This document shows, one piece after another, positions 1 to 5,430 of a stretch of DNA of 8,040 nt; position 1 is the stretch's first letter; each line of letters begins with the position of its first letter. A program made the position numbers and the translations under genes. Source of the stretch: Burkholderiales bacterium (lineage in GTDB: Bacteria > Pseudomonadota > Gammaproteobacteria > Burkholderiales > Burkholderiaceae_C); assembly GCA_025354615.1 (NCBI GenBank), contig JANXMO010000219.1:1-8040 (forward strand), written 5' to 3'. The notes under the pieces were generated by a model, which saw only the letters and a program-made list of their open reading frames with translations, was not told where the DNA came from and made no database searches.

Positions 1-104
1 TGTTATTGATGTTGCCAAGCTGCTGCGTCGGTGATCGATCTATCAAGTAATCCTTGACAGTTGGCGGATGGGATGAGGGGTAAGAAAATCAAAACTGCCA
101 TTTT

Positions 105-230
105 TCATAGGTGCGTCATAAGTCCTCCGGCTCCGCCAACCCACCATCCCACTACGTCCCACGACATCCGATTTCTTTGATTTCTCATAGGTGGGGCTTC
201 GATACGTCGTGCCATACTGTCCCACGACGT
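105..230. repeat. Repeated motifs and dyad upstream of int (candidate attachment/arm-site region)
   Basis: Seen directly: TCATAGGTG occurs at 105-113 and 185-193, exactly 80 bp apart. GTCCCACGAC occurs at 156-165 and 219-228. A variant TCCCACTAC at 147-155 lies 10 bp before TCCCACGAC at 157-165, and another CCCAC is at 140-144. ACGTCGTG at 204-211 and CACGACGT at 223-230 form a perfect inverted repeat with an 11-nt spacer. Known: integrases of this type usually act at an att site close to their own gene and bind several short arm repeats there. Inferred: these motifs may be integrase arm sites or an int operator. The crossover core itself cannot be identified without the other prophage end. 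Confidence 0.45.
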
Positions 231-264
231 GCCACTGAATCCCGCCTTTCGTTGGGGGGTAAGT

Positions 265-270
265 AGAGGG
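265..270 (+). promoter_or_regulatory. Ribosome binding site of the integrase
   Basis: AGAGGG ends 4 nt before the ATG at 275. It supports 275 as the integrase start, although the spacing is slightly short. Confidence 0.55.
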
Positions 271-274
271 ATGA

Positions 275-1516
275 ATGCCAAAGGTGGCGAAAGAATTAAG
301 TGCTCTGGCGGTTGGGAAACTGAAAGAGCCGGGGCTACATGTTGTGGGTGGTGTGCCCGGCTTGGGGTTGCAGGTTTCGCCCACGGGCACGCGGTCTTGG
401 GTGATGCGGGTGACGATCATGGGCAAGCGCCGGGAAATGGGTCTTGGGCCTTACCCGCTCATCAGCCTGTCCGACGCGCGCAACAAAGCCCGAGAAACGC
501 GGCTAGCCATCTATCAGGGTGCTGACCCTCTTGCAGAAAAGCAGGCGGCTAAGCGGGCCGAAACCGCTGTACTTTGGACGTTCGAACGGTGCGCGGCTGA
601 GTACATCAAAAGCCATAGGGCAGGGTGGCGAAATCCCAAGCATGCAGCGCAGTGGTCCAGCACGTTGGAGCGCTACGCCTACCCATCAATAGGCCACCTG
701 CCAGTGGCTGATGTTGATGTTCGCCACGTGGTTGCGGTGCTGTTGCCAATCTGGCACACAAAGACGGAAACCGCGTCGCGTGTGCGCGGACGGATTGAAA
801 GCGTGTTGGATTGGGCGTCGGGCCGGGGCATGCGCACCGGTTTAAACGCCGCCGCCTGGAAGGGCGTGTTATCGACTCAACTGCCCGCCAGGAACCGGCT
901 CAAAAAACCAGTTCATCATGCAGCGCTCGATTTTGCCGATGCTCCCGCGTTCATGCTGCGCTTACGGGCGGCAGCGGGCGTTGGTGCGTTGGCGCTGGAA
1001 TTCACCATCCTGACGGCGGCCCGGTCTGGCGAGGTCAGAGGTGCCGTTTGGTCTGAGATTGACCGCGAAGCCATGGCGTGGACGATTCCAGCCGAACGGA
1101 TGAAAGCGGGCAAGGAACATCGGGTGCCGCTCTCTGCTGCTGCGCTGGCCGTGCTGGATCGCGCCTCAAAGATTCCGCGGCTTGTCAAAACTGACCTGGT
1201 GTTCCCGTCCGCCCTCGGTGGTATGCTGTCGGACATGACGCTCAGCGCCGTGCTGCGGCGCATGAAGGTGGCGGCTGTCCCTCATGGTTTTCGTTCAACG
1301 TTTCGAGATTGGACATCTGAAATGACGAACTACCCGAACACAGTCGCCGAAATGGCGCTTGCCCACGGCGTGCGTGACAAAGTAGAGGCGGCTTACAGGC
1401 GCGGCGATCTTTTCGAGAAGCGCCGGGCCATGATGAATGATTGGGCCGACTTTTTGGCTGGTGACTCTGCGAAGTCGGCTGGTGACATTAAGCCGCCGAC
1501 TGGTGACTTTCAGTAG
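275..1516 (+). CDS. int: Tyrosine recombinase / phage integrase (P4 type, DUF4102 N-terminus)
   Basis: Site-specific recombinase of 413 aa that would integrate and excise the element. Residues about 7-95 match the DUF4102 arm-binding domain (LSALAVGKL, then GLGPYPLISLSDAR and GADPLAEK). Residues about 100-200 are the core-binding helical region. The catalytic domain follows with R250 (TAARSGEVR), K277 (RMKAGKEHRVPLS), H337 and R340 (PHGFRSTFRDW), H364 (ALAHG) and the nucleophile Y374 (EAAYRRGD), so every expected active-site residue is present. The length is normal for the family. The ATG at 275 is preceded by AGAGGG. After the usual ending (MMNDWADFL) there is a short tail, AGDSAKS-AGDIKPP-TGDFQ, encoded by 21-bp repeats. 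The gene is transcribed away from the left end, opposite to all others, and its last 29 bases overlap the AlpA-like gene on the other strand. The att site is expected upstream (inference). Confidence 0.96.
   Translation: MPKVAKELSALAVGKLKEPGLHVVGGVPGLGLQVSPTGTRSWVMRVTIMGKRREMGLGPYPLISLSDARNKARETRLAIYQGADPLAEKQAAKRAETAVLWTFERCAAEYIKSHRAGWRNPKHAAQWSSTLERYAYPSIGHLPVADVDVRHVVAVLLPIWHTKTETASRVRGRIESVLDWASGRGMRTGLNAAAWKGVLSTQLPARNRLKKPVHHAALDFADAPAFMLRLRAAAGVGALALEFTILTAARSGEVRGAVWSEIDREAMAWTIPAERMKAGKEHRVPLSAAALAVLDRASKIPRLVKTDLVFPSALGGMLSDMTLSAVLRRMKVAAVPHGFRSTFRDWTSEMTNYPNTVAEMALAHGVRDKVEAAYRRGDLFEKRRAMMNDWADFLAGDSAKSAGDIKPPTGDFQ
1458..1516. repeat. 21-bp-period direct repeat at the int 3' end
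   Basis: CTGGTGAC occurs at 1458-1465, 1479-1486 and 1500-1507, exactly 21 bp apart each time (two helical turns). The sequence between copies is only partly conserved. In the int frame the repeat gives a 7-residue period (AGDSAKS, AGDIKPP, TGDFQ). The third unit lies inside the overlap with the AlpA-like gene. It could be a slippage expansion in the integrase tail or a set of protein-binding sites on one face of the helix; the sequence alone does not decide. Confidence 0.7.
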
Positions 1517-1697
1517 TCGCGCCCCAATTGAGCGGGTTTTTCTGCCACTCTTTAACGTCATCAAGTCGCCAGGCGGTCACGCGCTCCGACAGCTTGACCG
1601 GCGCCGGAAATTGCTTCGCTTTGACCTTGCGCCAAAGGGTGCTGCTGCCGAATGGCACGTAGTCTTTAAGTAAAGATGATTGGCGGATGTAGTTCAT
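1488..1697 (-). CDS. AlpA-family HTH protein (probable excisionase/regulator)
   Basis: A 69-aa DNA-binding protein of the AlpA/MerR-like winged-HTH type. The family pattern is visible: RQSSLLKDYVPFGSSTLWRK forms the helix-turn-helix, followed by the wing KQFPAPVKLSERVTAWR and the terminal helix LDDVKEW. Known relatives act as small transcriptional activators of an integrase gene or as recombination directionality factors. The start is the ATG at 1697, 9 nt after the stop of the DUF4224 gene, with GAGAAG a few bases upstream. It is the last gene of the leftward operon and overlaps the convergent int 3' end by 29 bp. Position beside int and the fold support an excision-control role, but whether it is a true Xis or an AlpA-like activator is not shown. 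Confidence 0.85.
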   Translation of the reverse strand: MNYIRQSSLLKDYVPFGSSTLWRKVKAKQFPAPVKLSERVTAWRLDDVKEWQKNPLNWGATTESHQSAA

Positions 1698-1706
1698 GGT
1701 TGCTTC

Positions 1707-1868
1707 TCAATAATCCTTGCCGCCGGCCCGGCTCAGGCGGGCGCGGTAGAAGCCCTGGCGGTGCAGCTCCGCCAGCTGCTTCGACGCCTGGCGGTAGCCG
1801 GTGAGTGTCGACAACTCCTCATCGGTCATGACGATGCGGATGTCAACGGCTTGAGTCGCGGCAAACAT
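1707..1868 (-). CDS. DUF4224 domain small protein
   Basis: A 53-aa protein with the DUF4224 pattern: an N-terminal MTDEELSTLTGY segment, then a helix containing KQLAELHRQGF. The family is found almost only in phages and prophages, commonly next to the integrase or excisionase, and has no established function; a small DNA-binding role is often supposed. The ATG at 1868 shares its A with the last base of the upstream TAA stop (TAATG), so it is probably translated by reinitiation. An internal ATG at residue 14 (MTDEEL) sits close to the usual family N-terminus and is a possible alternative start. The tail RLSRAGGKDY lacks the usual DGRPVV ending, so this is a slightly divergent member. Confidence 0.75.
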   Translation of the reverse strand: MFAATQAVDIRIVMTDEELSTLTGYRQASKQLAELHRQGFYRARLSRAGGKDY

Positions 1869-2206
1869 TACTCATGGCCCTCCGAATGCAGCGCTTTACG
1901 GCACTCGCGTTCGACGGCCCGAACGAATGACAGGCATGCGTCAGACATTAATTGACACTCCGGGAAGCGAGGGAAGAACTGCAAATACAACTCTCTAATC
2001 TGCGCCACACCTAGCAATGGTTTTTCTTCGGGCAAAAGCTCAAAAATGTCTGAGTTGAGTCTTGCTGGGACTGCCCAGCTTTGGCGCTTGACGGTTATTA
2101 ATTCATAGCCTTCGGCCTCTTCAGCCGTCTCAAGCACAGTAAATACGTGCTCTGGTGTATCCGTTGGATACTTGAGCCGCACCCTGTCGCCAACTTCGAA
2201 TTTCAT
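1868..2206 (-). CDS. Hypothetical phage protein
   Basis: A 112-aa protein of unknown function. The N-terminal part (MKFEVGDRVRLKYP, then VFTVLETAEEAEGYELITVK) resembles a small SH3-like beta-barrel of the kind found in phage proteins that begin with a VGDRVR motif. The C-terminal half is helical and Cys/Glu-containing (QIRELYLQFFPRFPECQLMS, ending RECRKALHSEGHE). I chose the ATG at 2206 because AAGGA lies 8 nt before it. The frame also offers an upstream GTG at 2227, adding 7 residues, but that has no clear ribosome site. The stop overlaps the DUF4224 start by one base. The fold suggestion is inference. Confidence 0.75.
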   Translation of the reverse strand: MKFEVGDRVRLKYPTDTPEHVFTVLETAEEAEGYELITVKRQSWAVPARLNSDIFELLPEEKPLLGVAQIRELYLQFFPRFPECQLMSDACLSFVRAVERECRKALHSEGHE

Positions 2207-2223
2207 GGTGGTTTTCCTTGTTT

Positions 2224-2316
2224 TCACAGCTCGCGCAACTTGTGGGCGCGCAATGCAAATATAGTTGCGGTCAACCGCGGCTCCCCTTGAGCTTTCTCTT
2301 TGTAGTAAGCGCTCAT
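2224..2316 (-). CDS. Putative 30-residue small protein, coupled to upstream gene
   Basis: A short open frame of 30 codons starting MSAYYKEKAQGEPRL and ending ALRAHKLREL, basic and without a membrane segment. Its ATG at 2316 overlaps the TGA of the upstream gene as ATGA, the same arrangement used at eight other junctions in this operon. It fills what would otherwise be an unusually long gap of about 100 bp before the gene starting at 2206, and it stops 17 nt before that ATG. No Shine-Dalgarno is evident, so translation would depend on reinitiation. I do not recognise the peptide. An alternative is that the stretch is a structured leader: CGCAACT (2234-2240) can pair with AGTTGCG (2263-2269), and GCGGT/ACCGC (2267-2278) is also a dyad. 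Confidence 0.45.
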   Translation of the reverse strand: MSAYYKEKAQGEPRLTATIFALRAHKLREL

Positions 2317-3068
2317 GTCAGCCGATTGAACTCAATAGTCCACAGCCACGGATTCAAGTCCCAGGAGCCCGGGCCGTAGATGGATTCCCACAGCATGCGG
2401 TAAGCAACTCTGGGGTCAGAAAACTGCCCGCCAACGGTTTTGTCGTATTCCCACATCGTCAACCCAAACGGCCCACGCGCACGGATGAGCCCTTCGGCAA
2501 TCGCATCGGCTTCACTGATGCCCTGCAGCCGTTCGACGCGCACGCCAGTTATCTCAAGCGTGATGCGGCTGGCAGCGCGGGGCATGAAGATGGACGGTCT
2601 GCGCCACCATGTGGGCTCTACTCCGCCGCGGCCTTCGTTGCATTTCTCCGCGTAGCCGAGAGGCGCTCCATCGGCGGCGTAGTGATACGACTTTCCGCAT
2701 TCCTTTGTCATGTCAATGAAGTGCCATTCGTCGCGCTTTTTCTTTTCGCTGAATCGGGTCTCCCAGCGGCCGAAAGCAAAGAAAGTCTCTTTTACCAAAA
2801 GCCGGTCTCCGGGCTGGCCGCGTGGGCAGCGGATGTGCTCAACATCGCGAGGCGTCAGGCGTGCGCCTCCGCCACAAGTGCCGCAATACCAACGGTCGCC
2901 CTCTGACATCCATTGCGCGGCAGTGCCGCTGCAGCAGCAGTCAATGAAACCCAAGCCGCGCGGCTTCACCACTCGCCTGGTCTGATTCTTCCTGCCCTCA
3001 AGAATGGCTTTGACCATCGGCGCACTGAAAATGACCGGCCGCTCTTTGATTAACTCGGCGACTGTCAT
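2313..3068 (-). CDS. Conserved phage protein of the RPxxFSxPMVxAILEGRKxQTRR family
   Basis: A 251-aa protein of a family widespread in prophages and lacking a proven role. Family landmarks are RPVIFSAPMVKAILEGRK with NQTRRVVK (residues 11-35), CPRGQPGDRLLVKETF (81-96), WWRRPSIFMPRAASRITLEI (154-173), VRVERLQGISEADAIAEG (177-193) and GSWDLNPWLWTIEF (234-247). The arrangement (short N-terminal strand and QTRR loop, PGDRL strand, VERLQxIxxxDAxxEG helix) resembles the ASCH/PUA-like fold, which would imply RNA or modified-nucleotide binding; this is inference. An insert at residues 44-65 carries C44-C45-C46 and C62xxC65, possibly a small zinc knuckle. The ATG at 3068 overlaps the upstream stop by 4 bp and follows GGGGTGG. 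The stop overlaps the next small ORF in the same way. Confidence 0.85.
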   Translation of the reverse strand: MTVAELIKERPVIFSAPMVKAILEGRKNQTRRVVKPRGLGFIDCCCSGTAAQWMSEGDRWYCGTCGGGARLTPRDVEHIRCPRGQPGDRLLVKETFFAFGRWETRFSEKKKRDEWHFIDMTKECGKSYHYAADGAPLGYAEKCNEGRGGVEPTWWRRPSIFMPRAASRITLEITGVRVERLQGISEADAIAEGLIRARGPFGLTMWEYDKTVGGQFSDPRVAYRMLWESIYGPGSWDLNPWLWTIEFNRLT

Positions 3069-3685
3069 GGCGCCACCCCAAGTTCAGTCAAAGGCCCCTC
3101 AAAACACTCATGCACGAGGGACTGGAATTCGTTTCGTGTATTTTCTCTAGCGCTTTTACAAGCCTCCCAAGTAGCCGCCAAAGTAGCTTCCCTCGCGGCC
3201 TGCATAGCCCCCCTCGCGGCTTCCCAAGCTTTTGTACTAGTAGCCTCCCAAGCCGCCAAACTAGCGGCATCCCAACTAGTAGAAGCGCTCCACGGAGCAT
3301 TTCTAGCTTCGTCCCGAGTACTTTCATCGCCCGTTATTAAGTACTTCCGCACTACTTTGGGGGCATTCCATAAATCCAAAACACTACGTGCCTGTATCCG
3401 GGCGAAATTTCGGAGCAAACCAGTTACATCTTTTCTTGCAATGATCTTGCGTTCAGAAGCAACAACTTTGTCACTGTTGTGCGGGACTATTTTCCCCGCC
3501 AGCTCGACAAGGCACAAAGTGCTCCCAGGGGCGTACATCAGCGCATCGAGCGGATGCTTTGAAGCGTGCAGCCCAAACTTGCAAGGGACTACAGGACCAC
3601 CGTGGATTAACCATTCACCATCCGCGGGTATGTCCCTCCCGTCTCTTAACTTGTCGCCGACGAAATGCCAAGCGAATGTTTTCAT
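3065..3685 (-). CDS. DUF7666-type phage protein with Ala/Trp helical repeats
   Basis: A 206-aa protein in two parts. Residues 1-120 match a phage domain known from FAWHFVGDKLRDGR at the start, CKFGLHASKHPLDALMYAPG in the middle (35-54), VELAGKIV (60-67) and VVASERKII (74-82), ending KYLITGDES; the usual label is DUF7666, function unknown. Residues 125-181 are an Ala-rich helical repeat with an 8-residue period (W138, W146, W154, then W173) of the form AAWEATxx. Such repeats after this domain are typical of the family and vary in number. The C-terminus (ENTRNEFQSLVHECF) is a short helix. The ATG at 3685 overlaps the Lar-like stop and has AAAGG 9 nt upstream. The protein is probably cytoplasmic. 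Confidence 0.85.
   Translation of the reverse strand: MKTFAWHFVGDKLRDGRDIPADGEWLIHGGPVVPCKFGLHASKHPLDALMYAPGSTLCLVELAGKIVPHNSDKVVASERKIIARKDVTGLLRNFARIQARSVLDLWNAPKVVRKYLITGDESTRDEARNAPWSASTSWDAASLAAWEATSTKAWEAARGAMQAAREATLAATWEACKSARENTRNEFQSLVHECFEGPLTELGVAP
3143..3313 (-). repeat. 24-nt-period coding repeat in the DUF7666 gene
   Basis: On the plus strand TCCCAAG or TCCCAAC recurs at 3165, 3222, 3246 and 3270; the last three are exactly 24 bp apart, matching the 8-residue Ala/Trp period. CCCTCGCGGC also occurs twice (3190-3199 and 3211-3220). Copies are degenerate at the DNA level, so the array is old or under amino-acid-level selection. Confidence 0.65.
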
Positions 3686-3939
3686 GACGCACTGCCTTTC
3701 TGTGTGTCGTTATTTGACTGCGGCGAGCGCCGGTTCCAGGCTTTAATAGCGCGCGACCGCGCTTCGTCATCTTCTACTTTAGGACTTGGCCTAAGGTCAG
3801 TCCTAATGCACTCAGTCCCTTTTGCGCGGCAACTTCTGCACTCCACAAACCACCATACCGAAAAGTGAGGGGACTTGTACTGACGCGCTTCTAAAATTTC
3901 GCCCCCGCAGAACGGGCACGGTTTGAGTTCGTCAGTCAT
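3682..3939 (-). CDS. Lar-like zinc-ribbon protein (possible restriction alleviation)
   Basis: An 85-aa protein with the Lar/Rac-prophage restriction-alleviation pattern: LKPCPFCGGE (C8, C11) followed by FVECRSCRAKG (C34, C37) and a helix EARSRAIKAWNRR (59-71). The four cysteines would bind zinc. Characterised Lar proteins reduce host type I restriction by modulating the methylase/endonuclease, but many phage proteins carry this signature without tests, so the activity is inferred. A longer open frame extends to 4182; I chose the ATG at 3939 because the family begins at MxxxLKPCPFCGG, AAGGAG lies 8 nt upstream, and the ATG overlaps the upstream stop as ATGA. The tail after residue 72 (SPQSNNDTQKGSAS) is low complexity and probably disordered. 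Confidence 0.85.
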   Translation of the reverse strand: MTDELKPCPFCGGEILEARQYKSPHFSVWWFVECRSCRAKGTECIRTDLRPSPKVEDDEARSRAIKAWNRRSPQSNNDTQKGSAS

Positions 3940-4412
3940 GGGGGCGACTCCTTTACTAGCGCCACCGGGACTCGGCGGATGGCTACGGCAGCGATTTTTA
4001 GGCTCTTGTGGCCGTAGTACTGGTAGCCGCTGGAGAAGTCGCAATCCCAGGCAAACGAGGCATCCGGTTCGTGCGTTTCGCTGGACCAATGACAGACCGG
4101 CAGCAGTTGCGGCTTGCAGTTGGCGTAGAGCAGGGGTTGCTCTTGACGATTCGGCAGCTCGCCGCCAACAGATTTGGCCCATTCAACCGCGTCATACCAA
4201 CCGAGTAGTGCCTCAGGACGCGGAGCCATCAAGACAATGTGATAGTCCTCCCCATCACTGAGTCGTATCCCTGCGTAGTGCTCGCCAGGCTCCAGCGCTA
4301 TCTTCACTTCGGGTATATGCCGAATTGTTGGCATGGCCTGCGACTCAAATTTTTCAATGAGTGTCAAAAGCTCGGCTTGGCGATCTTGGATTTGTTGCAG
4401 TGTGATATTCAT
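3936..4412 (-). CDS. DUF1566 domain phage protein
   Basis: A 158-aa protein. Residues 1-25 form a helix, perhaps a short coiled coil (LQQIQDRQAELLTLIEKFES). The DUF1566 module follows: ALLGWYDAVEWAKSVGGELP (69-87) with NRQEQPLLYANCKPQ, then HWSSETHE (108-115), SFAWDCDFSSGYQYYGHKS (119-137) and AAVAIRRV (141-148). This module has a C-type-lectin/sulfatase-modifying-factor-like look and is common in phage early regions, where its role is unknown. The ATG at 4412 comes 2 nt after the upstream stop, with GAGGGG 6 nt before it. The stop overlaps the Lar-like start by 4 bp. Confidence 0.85.
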   Translation of the reverse strand: MNITLQQIQDRQAELLTLIEKFESQAMPTIRHIPEVKIALEPGEHYAGIRLSDGEDYHIVLMAPRPEALLGWYDAVEWAKSVGGELPNRQEQPLLYANCKPQLLPVCHWSSETHEPDASFAWDCDFSSGYQYYGHKSLKIAAVAIRRVPVALVKESPP

Positions 4413-4414
4413 GA

Positions 4415-4795
4415 CTAACCCCTCAACGCTGGCACAAGTTCTTCACCAGTTCGAATGTAGTCCGTGAAAGTCAGTTTCACAGTGAAGCCGGACTCCCCTT
4501 TATCTATTCGCGGTTGTTTCTCATAAAGAGCTGTTGACAAACATCCGCCGAATTTGTCCAGTAAAACCTGCAAATATCTGTGAGTCACCACAGGTTCAGA
4601 GATTGGCTGGACTACTTCAAAACCTTCACAATCTCTGCGAATCGTTCGGTCGCCGCCTCCACTTGAACGTAGCCATAAAGTTGCATATTTCACCTTTAAA
4701 CAGTCAATGACCCAAACGTCACCGGAAGAGTCCCGCACCAAGTCCCCCGGCTGCGCCTCAGAAAACGGCTTGTCTAGTACTCTGTATTTAGTCAT
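4415..4795 (-). CDS. Hypothetical phage protein
   Basis: A 126-aa protein I do not recognise. The N-terminal half looks like a small beta-barrel (RVLDKPFSEAQPGDLVRDSS, then VWVIDCLKVKYATLWLRSS), and PGDLVRD suggests an SH3- or KOW-like barrel. The C-terminal half has a helix (VVTHRYLQVLLDKFGG) and strands (ESGFTVKLTFTDYI). There is no signal peptide or membrane segment. The ATG at 4795 overlaps the stop of the J-domain gene as ATGA and is served by CAGGA, 5 nt upstream, inside a 27-bp repeat shared with another junction. The surrounding DNA appears more AT-rich than int. Confidence 0.8.
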   Translation of the reverse strand: MTKYRVLDKPFSEAQPGDLVRDSSGDVWVIDCLKVKYATLWLRSSGGGDRTIRRDCEGFEVVQPISEPVVTHRYLQVLLDKFGGCLSTALYEKQPRIDKGESGFTVKLTFTDYIRTGEELVPALRG

Positions 4796-4818
4796 TTGAT
4801 TCCTGCCTTCTCAAGCGC
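4792..4818. repeat. 27-bp direct repeat, copy 1 (gene-junction cassette)
   Basis: This copy matches 5427-5453 at 25 of 27 positions. On the minus strand it covers the last codons of the J-domain gene (ALEKAGIK and stop), a built-in Shine-Dalgarno (AAGGCAGG) and the ATGA overlap with the next gene. Confidence 0.85.
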
Positions 4819-5430
4819 CTGCTCACGCGCTTGGTTTATTTCAGTCATCCGGGCGGCGCTGCCCCCTTTGTCCGGGTGATGCTGACTCGCCAGCGTGCGA
4901 TAAGCAAGCCTAATCTCGTCGGCTGATGCGCCCGCATGCAGGTCAAGCACTTCCCAGCATGTGCGATGCGCGCCAGGCGCTGGCAGTGCCGTGAAGCCAG
5001 TAAACGCACGCTCAAGAATCGACGCGCCGCCGTGGCGCTCGATGGCGCGCATTGCATCCAACGTTGCCGCAACGGCTGCGAGGTTGTCTGCTACTGTGCT
5101 GTAACGATCAATCGCGATGCACCGTGCCGCGCAGTTGGCTTGCCGCCAGTAAACGGCCGCGCCGGGGTCATCTGGTTCTTTTAGGCCGCTGCGTGGAAGG
5201 CCATCAAGCCGCGTCTGGACGTTCGTGCTGATCACAACATCGTCCCGAGCGATGGAAAGCTTTTCAAGCTCCTTCAAAACTCGATTTACACCGTCGCTCA
5301 CTGATAGCGGTTGTTGCCCAGTGCGCTTTGTGGACCATGGTCGCGTGCTGAAGCGGCCATCCGCTCGCCGCAAGGCGGGGGTGCGTTTCCAGCCCGTTGG
5401 CCATGCAAGAGGGTATGCAGCGATGCTCAT
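4792..5430 (-). CDS. Phage J-domain protein (DnaJ-like C-terminus)
   Basis: A 212-aa protein. Residues about 1-90 form a phage-specific region: SIAAYPLAWPTGWKRTP at the N-terminus, then DDVVISTNVQTRLDGLPRSG (63-82) and EPDDPGAAVYW. Residues about 100-145 form a helical part (YSTVADNLAAVAATLDAMRAIER). Residues about 157-205 are a J domain: CWEVLDLHAGASADEIRLAY, then TLASQH and the invariant HPD at 185-187 in helix II-III, KGG, and RMTEINQAREQAL. J domains stimulate the ATPase of Hsp70 (DnaK). No Gly/Phe or zinc region is present, so this is a stand-alone co-chaperone adapter whose N-terminal region presumably carries the phage-specific client or targeting function (inference). Same-architecture proteins occur in many betaproteobacterial prophages. 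The ATG at 5430 overlaps the previous stop, with CAGG 6 nt upstream. Confidence 0.9.
   Translation of the reverse strand: MSIAAYPLAWPTGWKRTPALRRADGRFSTRPWSTKRTGQQPLSVSDGVNRVLKELEKLSIARDDVVISTNVQTRLDGLPRSGLKEPDDPGAAVYWRQANCAARCIAIDRYSTVADNLAAVAATLDAMRAIERHGGASILERAFTGFTALPAPGAHRTCWEVLDLHAGASADEIRLAYRTLASQHHPDKGGSAARMTEINQAREQALEKAGIK

Noticed and set aside
54..86. Consensus-like -35 TTGACA at 54-59 as part of an int promoter
   Set aside because: No acceptable -10 element lies 16-18 bp downstream; the best TAAGAA is 21 bp away. It is also about 200 bp from the int start.
43..426. Minus-strand open frame covering the upstream region and the start of int
   Set aside because: It overlaps the well-supported integrase N-terminus, is Pro/Thr/Ser-rich without motifs, and crosses the repeat region.
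1458..1507. Evenly spaced repeats as a mini CRISPR array
   Set aside because: The units are 8 bp with partly conserved 13-bp gaps, lie wholly inside coding sequence, and have no cas genes nearby.
1516..1546. Hairpin plus T-run (CCCC ... GCGGGTTTTTCT) as a terminator of int
   Set aside because: Only about three G-C pairs can form with a poor loop, and the bases are coding for the AlpA-like protein on the other strand.
61..1690. TTGGCGGATG at 61-70 and about 1680-1689 as a possible att repeat pair
   Set aside because: Only 10 bp match, the flanks differ, and the second copy is within the AlpA-like coding region near its start; chance is the simpler explanation.
2265..2906. Long plus-strand open frame (213 codons) opposite the RPxxFSxPM-family gene
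   Set aside because: The minus-strand frame has clear family motifs and coupled ends; the plus-strand frame is a shadow without recognisable features.
3940..4182. N-terminal extension of the Lar-like gene up to 4182
   Set aside because: It would overlap the DUF1566 gene by about 240 bp; the family starts at the internal ATG, which has a good ribosome site and an ATGA overlap.
3936..4412. DUF1566 (lectin-like) protein as a diversity-generating retroelement target
   Set aside because: No reverse transcriptase, template repeat or second copy of its C-terminal coding sequence is present in the window.
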